Assembly (NCBI GenBank): GCA_963779735.1
Contig: CAVZZJ010000004.1
Coordinates: 124,001 to 188,000, forward strand
Source: Bog-473 sp963779735
GTDB taxonomy: Bacteria; Actinomycetota; Acidimicrobiia; Acidimicrobiales; RAAP-2
Length of the DNA stretch: 64,000 bases
Reading direction: 5' to 3'
Positions within the stretch are counted from its first letter, which is position 1. The number at the start of each line of letters is the position of its first letter. The notes under the pieces are model-generated. The model searched no databases, was not told where the DNA came from, and saw only the letters and a list, made by a program, of their open reading frames with translations. Made by a program: the position numbers and the translations under genes. Positions 41,123 to 49,385 of the stretch are shown piece after piece.

Positions 41123-44100
41123 GCAACCGGCCTACGCCGAACTGCACGCCCACTCGGGCTTCAGCTTTCTCGATGGCAGCAGCGATCCCGAAGAGCTGGT
41201 GGCCGAGGCTCACCGGTTGAAGCTGGCCGCGCTGGCCCTGACCGACCATCACGGCTTCTACGGCGTGGTGCGGTTTGCCGAGGCGGCCCGGGCCTATGGT
41301 CTGCCCACCGTTTTCGGGACCGAGGTGACGCTGGCGCCGGCCGGGCCCCGCACGGGTGAGCCCGACCCGCGCGGGGCCCACCTCGTCGTGCTGGCCCGGG
41401 ATCCCGAGGGCTATGCCCGGCTCTCGACCGTCCTGGCCGAGGCCCATCTCGAGGGCGGTGAGAAGGGGCGTCCCCTCTTCACCCTCGACGCCCTGGCCGC
41501 GGTGGCGCGGGACCATTGGCTGGTGCTCACCGGATGCCGGAAGGGGCCGGTGGCCGCCGCCCTGATGGAGGCCGGGCCGCGGGCGGCCTCCCGGGAGGTG
41601 GGGCGACTGGTGGAGGCGTTCGGGCGGTCCAATGTGGCGGTCGAGCTGTGGGACCACGGGGATCCGCTCGACACGGCACGCAACGACGCCCTGGCCCTCC
41701 TGGCCGCCGAGTGGGGGCTCGACGCCGTTGCCACCAACAACGTGCACTACGCCACCCCGGCCGGGTTCCGCCTCGCCACCACCCTGGCCGCCATCCGGGC
41801 CCGGCGTCCGCTGGCCGACCTGGAGGGCTGGCTCCCCTCGGCCCCGTCGGCCTGCCTGCGCGGGGCGGGCGAGCAGCTCCGGCGCTTCGCCCGTTGGCCC
41901 GGAGTGGTCGAGCGGGCGGCCGAACTGGGGCTGGCCTGCGCCTTCGACCTGCGCCTGGTGGCCCCCCGGCTGCCCGACTTCCCCGTCCCGCAGGGTTCGG
42001 ACGAGCAGGGCTACCTGCGCCAGCTGGTGACCCAGGGAGCGCTCGAGCGCTATGGCCCGCCCGACGACGAGCGGGTGCCCGGGGCGTGGTCCCAGATTGA
42101 GCACGAGCTCGAGGTCATCGGCGAGCTGGGGTTCGCCGGCTACTTCCTGGTCGTCTGGGACATCGCCCGGGTCTGTCGCCAGCTGAACATCTACTGCCAG
42201 GGCCGGGGCTCGGCGGCGAACTCGGCCGTCTGTTACGCCCTCGGCGTCACCAACGTCGACGCCGTCGACCTCGGCCTCCTCTTCGAGCGCTTCCTGTCCC
42301 CGGCCCGGGACGGGCCGCCGGACATCGACGTGGACATCGAATCGAGCCGGCGCGAGGAGGTCATCCAGTACGTCTACGAGCGGTACGGGCGTCGCCACGC
42401 CGCGCAGGTGGCCAACGTCATCACCTATCGCCCCCGCTCGGCCGTGCGCGACGTGGGCAAGGCCTTCGGGTTCACCCCCGAGCAGGTGGACGGGTGGGCG
42501 GTCGACGGTGGGGGCGAGGTGATCCCACCCCTGGTGGCCCAGCTGGCCGCCGAGATGCTCGATCGCCCCCGCCACCTGGGTATCCACTCGGCGGGCATGG
42601 TGCTGTGCGACCGCCCGGTCACCCAGGTCTGCCCGGTGGAGTGGGGGCGTATGCCCGGGCGCAGCGTACTGCAGTGGGACAAGGACGACTGCGCCGCCAT
42701 CGGGCTGGTGAAGTTCGACCTGCTCGGGCTGGGCATGCTCGAGGCGCTGCACCGCATGGTCGACCTGGTGCGCTCCTTTTACGGGGTCACCGTCAATCTG
42801 GCCCAGTTGCCCCAAGAGCCCGAGGTCTACGACCTCCTGTGCCGGGCCGACACGGTCGGGGTCTTCCAGGTCGAGAGCCGGGCCCAGATGGGGACCTTGC
42901 CACGGGTCCAGCCGCGGACCTTCTACGACCTGGCGATCGAGGTCGCCCTCATCCGGCCCGGGCCCATTCAGGGTCACGCCGTCAATCCCTACATCCGCCG
43001 GCGCCGGGGCGAGGAGGAGCCCACCTACCTGCACCCGTTGCTCGAGCCCATTTTGAAGCGGACGCTCGGCGTGCCCTTGTTCCAGGAGCAGCTGATGGAG
43101 ATGGCGGTGGCGGTGGCCGGTTTCAGTGCGGCGGAGGCCGACGAGCTGCGCCAGGCCATGGCGGCCAAGCGCTCGGCCGTGCGGATGGAGCGGCTGCGGA
43201 CCCGTTTCTACGAGGGCATGGCCAGCCGGGGGGTGGTGGGTGACGTGGCCGATCAGATCTTCGCCGCCCTGGCCGCCTTCGCCAACTTCGGGTTCCCCGA
43301 GTCGCACTCGGTGTCGTTCGCGCATCTCGTGTACTCCTCAAGCTGGCTCAAGCTCCACTACCCGGCGGCGTTCACCGCCGGCCTGCTGAACTCCCAGCCC
43401 ATGGGCTTCTGGTCCCCTCAGTCCCTGGTGGCCGATGCCCGCCGCCACGGGGTGACGGTGCGGCGTCCCCATGTGAACCGGTCCGAGGTGGGGGCCTCGC
43501 TGGAGGCGGGCCCGGCGCTGCGGTTGGGGCTGGCCTCGGTGCGTGGCGTGGGGGAGGCGACGGCCGAGCGGATCGTGGCCGGCCGGCCCTGGTCCGGGGG
43601 TGAGGACCTGGTGCGCCGGGCCGGGGCATCGCGGGCACAGCTCGAGACGTTGGCCGCGGCGGGCGCGCTCGACATGGAGGAGCAGGCCACCGCCGCCTCC
43701 CGCCGCCGCTTGTTGTGGGCGGCCGGCGCGGCGGCGCAGGGGACCCCGGACCGGTTGCCCGGGATCGTGGTGGGCGCCGAGGCGCCGCCCCTGCCCGAAC
43801 CGACCCCGTACGACTCCGTGGGCGACGACCTGTGGGCCTTGGGGCTCGCGCCGGAACGGACCGCCATGCATCTGGCCCGGGAACGACTCGAGGCCATGGG
43901 CGTGGTGATGGCCCGGGATCTCTACGGCTGTACCGATGGGGACCGGGTGTCGGTGGCCGGGGTAGTGACGCACCGCCAGCACCCCGAGACGGCGCGCGGC
44001 GCAGTCTTCGTCAACCTCGAGGACGAGACCGGCCATGTGAACGTGGTCTTCTCGCGCGGGGCCTGGGCGCGCTGGAAGCCGGTGGCCCGCCACTCGCCCG

Positions 44101-44216
44101 TGCTCCTCATCCGGGGCCGGCTCCAGCTGGCCCAAGGCACGGTCAACCTGACGGCCGAACGGGTGGAGACGCTGTCGGTGGGGACGTCCGTGCCGGCCAG
44201 CCGCGACTTCCGCTGA
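41115..44216 (+). CDS. dnaE2: Error-prone DNA polymerase DnaE2
   Basis: The 1033-residue C-family polymerase has an N-terminal PHP domain (YAELHAHSGFSFLDGSS, LALTDHHGFYGVVRF), catalytic aspartates in PPDIDVDIES near residue 401 and VKFDLLGLGMLEAL near residue 532. QGRGSAANSAVCYALG and GIHSAGMVLCDRPV come before and between these. A helix-hairpin-helix region and a C-terminal OB domain (DRVSVAGVVTHRQHPETARG) follow. Length and lack of a tau-binding tail fit DnaE2, which performs damage-induced mutagenic synthesis with ImuA' and ImuB. ATG 41115 overlaps the imuB stop. Confidence 0.95.
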   Translation: MTEQPAYAELHAHSGFSFLDGSSDPEELVAEAHRLKLAALALTDHHGFYGVVRFAEAARAYGLPTVFGTEVTLAPAGPRTGEPDPRGAHLVVLARDPEGYARLSTVLAEAHLEGGEKGRPLFTLDALAAVARDHWLVLTGCRKGPVAAALMEAGPRAASREVGRLVEAFGRSNVAVELWDHGDPLDTARNDALALLAAEWGLDAVATNNVHYATPAGFRLATTLAAIRARRPLADLEGWLPSAPSACLRGAGEQLRRFARWPGVVERAAELGLACAFDLRLVAPRLPDFPVPQGSDEQGYLRQLVTQGALERYGPPDDERVPGAWSQIEHELEVIGELGFAGYFLVVWDIARVCRQLNIYCQGRGSAANSAVCYALGVTNVDAVDLGLLFERFLSPARDGPPDIDVDIESSRREEVIQYVYERYGRRHAAQVANVITYRPRSAVRDVGKAFGFTPEQVDGWAVDGGGEVIPPLVAQLAAEMLDRPRHLGIHSAGMVLCDRPVTQVCPVEWGRMPGRSVLQWDKDDCAAIGLVKFDLLGLGMLEALHRMVDLVRSFYGVTVNLAQLPQEPEVYDLLCRADTVGVFQVESRAQMGTLPRVQPRTFYDLAIEVALIRPGPIQGHAVNPYIRRRRGEEEPTYLHPLLEPILKRTLGVPLFQEQLMEMAVAVAGFSAAEADELRQAMAAKRSAVRMERLRTRFYEGMASRGVVGDVADQIFAALAAFANFGFPESHSVSFAHLVYSSSWLKLHYPAAFTAGLLNSQPMGFWSPQSLVADARRHGVTVRRPHVNRSEVGASLEAGPALRLGLASVRGVGEATAERIVAGRPWSGGEDLVRRAGASRAQLETLAAAGALDMEEQATAASRRRLLWAAGAAAQGTPDRLPGIVVGAEAPPLPEPTPYDSVGDDLWALGLAPERTAMHLARERLEAMGVVMARDLYGCTDGDRVSVAGVVTHRQHPETARGAVFVNLEDETGHVNVVFSRGAWARWKPVARHSPVLLIRGRLQLAQGTVNLTAERVETLSVGTSVPASRDFR

Positions 44217-44313
44217 CCGGCACTCTTGACGGCGGCGAGCGCGGCGCACCAGGGTGGATCGCCATGAGCCGCGCATCGGGGGGACCTCGTCGCCGCGGCG
44301 CTGGAGGCGGCCC

Positions 44314-44964
44314 GTGACGGGGGGTGAGGGCGTTCCCGCCGTCACCGTGGTGGAGCATCCGGTCCTGGCCCACCGGGTGGCGGCGTTGCGCGACCGGCGC
44401 ACCGACCGGGACTCGTTTCGCCGGCTGGTGGCGGAGATCACGCGGTTCTTGACCTACGAGGCGCTGCGCGATCTGGAAACGGTCGAGTTCAGCGTCGACA
44501 CGCCCGTCGCCGCCGGAGCGCCGGCGCGCCGGGTGAGCGAGGACATCCTGGTGGTGCCCGTCCTCCGTGCCGGGCTGGGTATGGTCGAGGCCATTCAAGA
44601 GGTCGTGCCGTTGACCGAGGTCGCCCACGTCGGCCTGCGCCGCGACGAGGCGACGTTGCGATCGGAGGTCTACCTCAATCGGCTGCCCGGCGACCTGCGC
44701 GGCCGGCGGGTCATCGTGTGCGATCCGATGCTGGCCACCGGAGGCTCGCTGACCCAGGTGTGCGACATGGTGGTCGAACGCGGTGCCCGGGAGGTGATGG
44801 TCCTGTGCATCCTCGCCTCGGTGCCCGGCATCGGCACCTTCGTGGCCGCCCACCCCGAGGTACGGCTGTTCTGCGCTGCGGTGGATCCCGAGCTGGACGG
44901 CGCGGGCTACATCGTGCCCGGACTGGGCGACGCGGGGGATCGGCTCTTCGGTCCCCCCGACTGA
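44314..44964 (+). CDS. upp: Uracil phosphoribosyltransferase
   Basis: The 216-residue enzyme makes UMP from uracil and PRPP. It has VTVVEHPVLAHRVAALRD at the start, VVPVLRAGLGMVEAI, the PRPP-binding VIVCDPMLATGGSLTQVCD and the uracil-site GYIVPGLGDAGDRLFG at the C-terminus. GTG 44314 follows CTGGAGG. It is convergent with a cytosine deaminase gene 5 bp away, whose product uracil it would use. Confidence 0.96.
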   Translation: MTGGEGVPAVTVVEHPVLAHRVAALRDRRTDRDSFRRLVAEITRFLTYEALRDLETVEFSVDTPVAAGAPARRVSEDILVVPVLRAGLGMVEAIQEVVPLTEVAHVGLRRDEATLRSEVYLNRLPGDLRGRRVIVCDPMLATGGSLTQVCDMVVERGAREVMVLCILASVPGIGTFVAAHPEVRLFCAAVDPELDGAGYIVPGLGDAGDRLFGPPD

Positions 44965-44969
44965 GGCGC

Positions 44970-45437
44970 TCAGAGGCCGATGTCCTCGTGCCAGAGGTCG
45001 GGATGCGCGGTGATGAACGTCCCCAACAGTGTTCGACACGCCTGGTCGTCCAGGACGATCACCTCGGTCCCGTGCTCGGCCAGCCAGTCGTGGCCCCCGT
45101 GCAGGTTCTCCGACTCGCCGATGACGACCGCACCGATCCGGAACTGTCGGACCAGGCCGCTGCAGTACCAGCACGGAGAGAGCGTGGTCGCCATGACGCA
45201 GTCGGCGTAGTGCCGCCGCCGCCCGGCGTTCCGGAAGGCGGCGGTCTCGGCATGGGTCGAGGCGTCGCCATCCTGCACCCTCCGGTTGCGGCCCCGGCCG
45301 AGCAGGGTCCCGTCGCGCCGGAACAGCGCGGCGCCGATCGGTATGCCGCCCTCGTCCCGGCCGGCCCTGGCCTCCTCCAGCGCGACGGTCAGGAAGGCGC
45401 GGGCCATGTCGTCGGTGAGCGGCTCATTTGCGGACAT
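44970..45437 (-). CDS. Cytosine deaminase, yeast Fcy1-like
   Basis: The 155-residue zinc hydrolase has STHAETAAFRNAG (zinc His and catalytic Glu) and TTLSPCWYCSGLV (zinc PCxxC). Its C-terminal half follows yeast cytosine deaminase closely, as far as I recall it: GAVVIGESENLHGG, VIVLDDQACRTLLGTFI and the terminal DLWHEDIG. It would convert cytosine to uracil. Most bacteria use the unrelated amidohydrolase CodA for this step. It shares a 20-bp divergent gap with a phosphoribosyltransferase gene. Confidence 0.85.
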   Translation of the reverse strand: MSANEPLTDDMARAFLTVALEEARAGRDEGGIPIGAALFRRDGTLLGRGRNRRVQDGDASTHAETAAFRNAGRRRHYADCVMATTLSPCWYCSGLVRQFRIGAVVIGESENLHGGHDWLAEHGTEVIVLDDQACRTLLGTFITAHPDLWHEDIGL

Positions 45438-45457
45438 CGGGCGCTCCGGCGAGAGTC

Positions 45458-46072
45458 ATGGGCATGGCCGCCGATCGTAGCTACGCCACCACCGTCGGGA
45501 GCCAGGCGGTCGAGCTGCCGCTGGTGGCCCTCTCCGACGAGCTGACCATCGCGCTTCTCATCTGTGTCGACCTCGGCGTCGCCTTCGCCGAGGTGGCGGG
45601 GCGTGAGCTGGCCGATCTCATGCGGCCGGCCAACCCCGAGATCGTGGTCTCGGTCGCCACCATGGGCATACCGCTGGCGATAGAGGCCAGCCGCGCCCTG
45701 GGCCTCGACGACTACGTCATCCTGCACAAGACGCCCAAGATCCACCTGGGCGAGACCTGGTCGGAGCCCGTGACCTCTATCACGACCGAGGCCGCGCAAC
45801 GGCTGCGCATGGACCCGGCGCGGGTGCCCGCGGTCAGGGGCCGCCGGGTGGCGGTGGTCGACGACGTCATCTCCACCGGCGCCTCCACGCTGGCCGCGCT
45901 GCGGCTGGTCCGGCGCACGGGGGCCGATCCGGTGGTGATCGGCACGCTGATGACCGAGGGTTCGCTCTGGCGCAGCACTCTTGGTGCGGACGCCCATCTG
46001 GTCCGCTCCCTCGGGTCCATGCCGCTCTTCCGCCCCGCCGCCGACGGCGAGCTGGTCGAGATCTGGGACTAG
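45458..46072 (+). CDS. Phosphoribosyltransferase of the type I PRTase family
   Basis: The 204-residue protein has VVSVATMGIPLAIEASRAL, the flexible-loop region YVILHKTPKIHLGETW and the PRPP motif VAVVDDVISTGASTLAALRLV. The pattern is closest to adenine/xanthine-type PRTases. It would convert a purine or related base to its nucleotide. ATG 45458 or 45464 can serve. It is divergent from the cytosine deaminase and 3 bp from the convergent NCS1 permease gene, forming a base-salvage cluster with upp. Confidence 0.83.
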   Translation: MGMAADRSYATTVGSQAVELPLVALSDELTIALLICVDLGVAFAEVAGRELADLMRPANPEIVVSVATMGIPLAIEASRALGLDDYVILHKTPKIHLGETWSEPVTSITTEAAQRLRMDPARVPAVRGRRVAVVDDVISTGASTLAALRLVRRTGADPVVIGTLMTEGSLWRSTLGADAHLVRSLGSMPLFRPAADGELVEIWD

Positions 46073-46075
46073 GGC

Positions 46076-47590
46076 TCAGAGGAGCCCTTCGGCCCTGAGG
46101 AGCACGTCCTGCTCGTCGGCCTCCTTGCGTACGGTGCGGAAGGCCAGGGCCAGGTAGACCAGCGAGCCGACGGCCATGCCGAGGAAGACGCTGAAGTCGG
46201 CCCCGTAGTGGCCCGCATCCTGGGTGTGGTCGGTGACCTCGTTCAACCACCGTGGGATGCTGAAGTAGTAGGTCGGGTTCACGTACAGCGCCGAGATGGC
46301 GGCGAACATCCCGGCCACCTGGGCGATGAGCGCCGGCCAGTGGATGCCGTTCCATCGCCAGTACATGGAGTCGCGCCCCGTCTTCTGCAGCTCGCCCGGG
46401 GCATAGCGGTACCGCCGCAGTGCCCAGTCGGTGAGGAAGATGGCGCACCAGGGCGCGATCCAGACGATCACGATGTCGACGAAGTCCGAGAGGTACTCGG
46501 TGAACGAGCCGCTGAAGATCGCCCACATCGTGATGCCGAGGGCGACGGCGCAGTCGACCAGCACGGCCTGGTAGCGCTTCACCGGCAGGCCCAGCGCCTG
46601 CAGGGTGACGCCCGAGGAGTACATGTCCAGGCTGTTGATGGCGAAGAGCTGCACGACGGCGAAGACGAGGAAGACCACCACGAACCAGGCGGGGATCTTG
46701 CTCTGGTGGGCGAAGGGGAGGAAGCCGCCCGCACCGGTCCCGATGTTGAGGACGAAGGTTCCGACGACGGCGCCCAGGGTCATCACGAGAACCTCGGGTA
46801 CGAACGTGCCCACGAAGACCCACCCCACGATGCCCTTCCTGGACGTGTCGGCCGGGCAGTAGCGGGTGTAGTCGTTGCCGCACTCGGCCCAGCCCAGTCC
46901 GCTGAGGGCGATGGTGAAGGCCAGTGCCTCCATGAATGTCTGCCAGTCGCCGCTATGGGCGACCACGTGCACGTTGGCGTGGGGGATGGCGAAACCGAGC
47001 ATCACGGCGAAGAGCACCACGAAGGGGACGACCAAGGCCCGCAGCGTCTTGACGATGGCCGCGTGGCCCAGGAAGGGGATGATCCCCTGCACGAGCACGG
47101 CCACGATCACGAGGACGACCTTGGCCGGGTCGGCCGGGGTGAAGCCCGCCTTGACCATCAGCACGAGTCCGGCGCCGACGATGAGGATGAGCCCCTCGAC
47201 CTCGAAGCCGATCTGGGTGATCCAGTTGAAGAAGGAGATGGGCCGCCCCCCGTTGGGCCCGTAGGCGGCCCGGTTGATGGCGAACACGGTCGTCCCGGTC
47301 TGCGGACCCTGCAGGGAGCACAGACCGAGGAGGAGGTAGGACAGGTTGCCGAGCACGATGACGAACAGGACCTGGACGAAGGTCAGCCCGAAGGTCATCA
47401 GGATGGCGCCGTAAATGAAGTACTCGATCTGCACGCTCGCGCCGGCCCACATCCCGAAGATGTCCTTCGGCCTGGCCCAGCGCTCGCTCTGCGGGATGTA
47501 GTCGACACCGTGCTGTTCGACGTGGAACGCCTCTTGGGCGTGGGGGTCGTGAATGACTGCGAGTTCCCCTACATCCTCCGCGACTGCCAC
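46076..47590 (-). CDS. NCS1-family nucleobase/allantoin-type permease
   Basis: The 504-residue protein has twelve hydrophobic segments with NCS1 features: FGMWAGASVQIEYFIYGAI in helix 1, NRAAYGPNGGRPISFFNWITQIGFE in helix 3, GWAECGNDYTRYCP at the substrate site, and INSLDMYSSGVTLQALGL. These are Na+ or H+ symporters of cytosine, uracil, hydantoin or purines. GTG 47590 follows GGAGGCACG. Beside upp and cytosine deaminase, cytosine or uracil is the most likely cargo (inference). Confidence 0.9.
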   Translation of the reverse strand: MAVAEDVGELAVIHDPHAQEAFHVEQHGVDYIPQSERWARPKDIFGMWAGASVQIEYFIYGAILMTFGLTFVQVLFVIVLGNLSYLLLGLCSLQGPQTGTTVFAINRAAYGPNGGRPISFFNWITQIGFEVEGLILIVGAGLVLMVKAGFTPADPAKVVLVIVAVLVQGIIPFLGHAAIVKTLRALVVPFVVLFAVMLGFAIPHANVHVVAHSGDWQTFMEALAFTIALSGLGWAECGNDYTRYCPADTSRKGIVGWVFVGTFVPEVLVMTLGAVVGTFVLNIGTGAGGFLPFAHQSKIPAWFVVVFLVFAVVQLFAINSLDMYSSGVTLQALGLPVKRYQAVLVDCAVALGITMWAIFSGSFTEYLSDFVDIVIVWIAPWCAIFLTDWALRRYRYAPGELQKTGRDSMYWRWNGIHWPALIAQVAGMFAAISALYVNPTYYFSIPRWLNEVTDHTQDAGHYGADFSVFLGMAVGSLVYLALAFRTVRKEADEQDVLLRAEGLL

Positions 47591-47665
47591 CGTGCCTCCG
47601 TTGTGCTCATCGTGGTGTCCGCCCCAAACCAGATCGGCGCGTCACGCACCGGGGGGCACCCTCCT

Positions 47666-47693
47666 CCGCTCTCGCCTCACCGCTCTCGCCTAA
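47666..47693. repeat. Two tandem copies of a 14-bp sequence
   Basis: CCGCTCTCGCCTCA (47666-47679) is followed directly by CCGCTCTCGCCTAA (47680-47693), differing at one base. It lies in the 250-bp divergent gap between the NCS1 permease and cobyric acid synthase genes. No function can be read; I see no cobalamin riboswitch in the same gap. Confidence 0.5.
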
Positions 47694-47840
47694 CCGCTTC
47701 GCCTCGTTCGGTCGGCGCGCTCTTGGAGCAGCGTGACCGAAGGATTGTCAGCCCTCACCTTGTTGGGTGCAGCGTCCCACGTCAAGCGCGGGTTCGTGAA
47801 CGCCGTGAGAACTGATCCCGGTCCTGCTGTAGAACAGGTC

Positions 47841-49385
47841 ATGGACCGTGCCCGCAAACCGCGCGCCGGCGCACTGATGGTGTGCGGGACCACGTCGGAC
47901 GCGGGCAAGTCGACCGTAGTGGCCGGACTGTGCCGACTGCTCGCCCGGGAGGGAGTGTCGGTGGCTCCCTTCAAGGGCCAGAACATGTCGTTGAACTCCG
48001 TGGTGACGAGCACGGGCGCCGAGATCGGCCGGGCGCAGTGGCTGCAGGCCGTGGCGGCGCGCGCCCGGCCCGAGGCGGCCATGAACCCGGTCCTCCTCAA
48101 GCCCACCGGCGAACGCTCCTCGCAGGTAATCGTCATGGGCCGCCCTGTAGAGACACAACGGGCGACCGACTACCAGGCGGCCAAGGCGGGCCTGGTCGAT
48201 GTCGTCGACGGCGCGCTGGCCGAGCTCCGCTCGAGGTTCGACGTGGTCGTCTGCGAAGGCGCCGGCAGCCCGACCGAGATCAACCTGTTCGACCACGACC
48301 TCGTGAACCTGGGGCTGGCCGCCCGGGCCGGCATCCCCGCCGTGGTGGTGGGCGATATCCACAGAGGCGGCGTGTTCGCGCACCTCTTCGGCACGGTGGC
48401 GCTGTTGCCCGAGGACCTGCGTCGCTGCGTCCAGGGCTTCGTCATCAACCGTTTCCGAGGCGACCCCGAGCTGCTGGGCGACGCCATGGTCGAGCTGGAG
48501 GCCCGATGCGGCGTCCCCACATTGGGTGTCCTGCCTCACCTGCCCGGCCTGGTGCTCGATGCCGAGGACTCGCTGCACCGGCTGGTCGACGCCCGCCCCG
48601 AGCCGCCCGCTCCGGCGGCCGGGCGGCTCGACGTGGCGGTGCTCCGCCTGCCCCGACTGTCCAACTTCACGGACTTCGATCCCCTCGTCGTCGAGGCCGC
48701 AGTGACCGTCCGCTTCGTCGACCACCCTTCGGCTTTCGGCGATCCCGACCTCGTGGTGCTACCGGGGACCAAGTCGACGGTTTCCGACCTCGGGTGGCTG
48801 CGGGCCGGCGGCCTGCTCGAGGCGCTCGAGGCCCGCCGGGCCGGCCCCTCGCCGCCGGTAGTGCTCGGAGTGTGCGGCGGCTTCCAGATGCTGGGCCGCG
48901 CCATCGAGGATCCCGGCGCGGTGGAGTCCTCGGTGGCGTCGGTGGCGTCGGTGGCGGGACTGGGCTGGTTGCCCGTGGTCACCCGGTTCGGTGCCGAAAA
49001 GACGACGCGGCTACGGACGGGATTCGGCCCGGGGGGCTCCGCCGTGAGCGGCTACGAGATCCGACACGGCCGCACTGCGCCGCTGGCCGGGTGGGAGCAG
49101 TGGCTGTCGTGCCGGGCCGGCGACGGGGAGGGTGTGGAGAGCGCCTGTGACCGCAGCGGACGGGTGTACGGCACGACGCTGCACGGGCTCTTCGAGGAGG
49201 ACGCCTTCCGGGGTGAGTTCCTCCGCCTGGTGGCGGAGGCCCGGGGGCGGACCTGGAAGCCTTCGGGCGCCTCGTTCGCCGAGGCGCGGGAGCGTCAGAT
49301 CGACCGCGTGGCCGATGCGTGCGCGGCGCATCTGGACCTCCATGCGCTGTGGCGGCTGGTCGAGCTCGGGCAGCCCGCCCCCTGA
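47841..49385 (+). CDS. cobQ: Cobyric acid synthase (CobQ/CbiP)
   Basis: The enzyme of about 514 residues uses ATP and glutamine to amidate four side chains of adenosylcobyrinic acid a,c-diamide. It has GALMVCGTTSDAGKSTVVAGLCRLL (P-loop-like), APFKGQNMSLNS, NPVLLKPTGERSSQVIVMG, and EGAGSPTEINLFDHDLVNL. A C-terminal glutamine amidotransferase domain has VVLGVCGGFQMLG (catalytic Cys) and TTLHGLFEEDAFR (His). ATG 47841 starts just before the ATPase domain; an open frame to 47733 has no family signal. No other cobalamin gene is visible nearby. Confidence 0.93.
   Translation: MDRARKPRAGALMVCGTTSDAGKSTVVAGLCRLLAREGVSVAPFKGQNMSLNSVVTSTGAEIGRAQWLQAVAARARPEAAMNPVLLKPTGERSSQVIVMGRPVETQRATDYQAAKAGLVDVVDGALAELRSRFDVVVCEGAGSPTEINLFDHDLVNLGLAARAGIPAVVVGDIHRGGVFAHLFGTVALLPEDLRRCVQGFVINRFRGDPELLGDAMVELEARCGVPTLGVLPHLPGLVLDAEDSLHRLVDARPEPPAPAAGRLDVAVLRLPRLSNFTDFDPLVVEAAVTVRFVDHPSAFGDPDLVVLPGTKSTVSDLGWLRAGGLLEALEARRAGPSPPVVLGVCGGFQMLGRAIEDPGAVESSVASVASVAGLGWLPVVTRFGAEKTTRLRTGFGPGGSAVSGYEIRHGRTAPLAGWEQWLSCRAGDGEGVESACDRSGRVYGTTLHGLFEEDAFRGEFLRLVAEARGRTWKPSGASFAEARERQIDRVADACAAHLDLHALWRLVELGQPAP

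Noticed and set aside
47591..47840. Cobalamin riboswitch upstream of cobQ
   Set aside because: No B12-box-like segment seen; only a short tandem repeat.
48925..48958. 9-bp TCGGTGGCG triplication as a regulatory repeat
   Set aside because: It lies in frame in cobQ and only encodes a short SVASVASVA loop.
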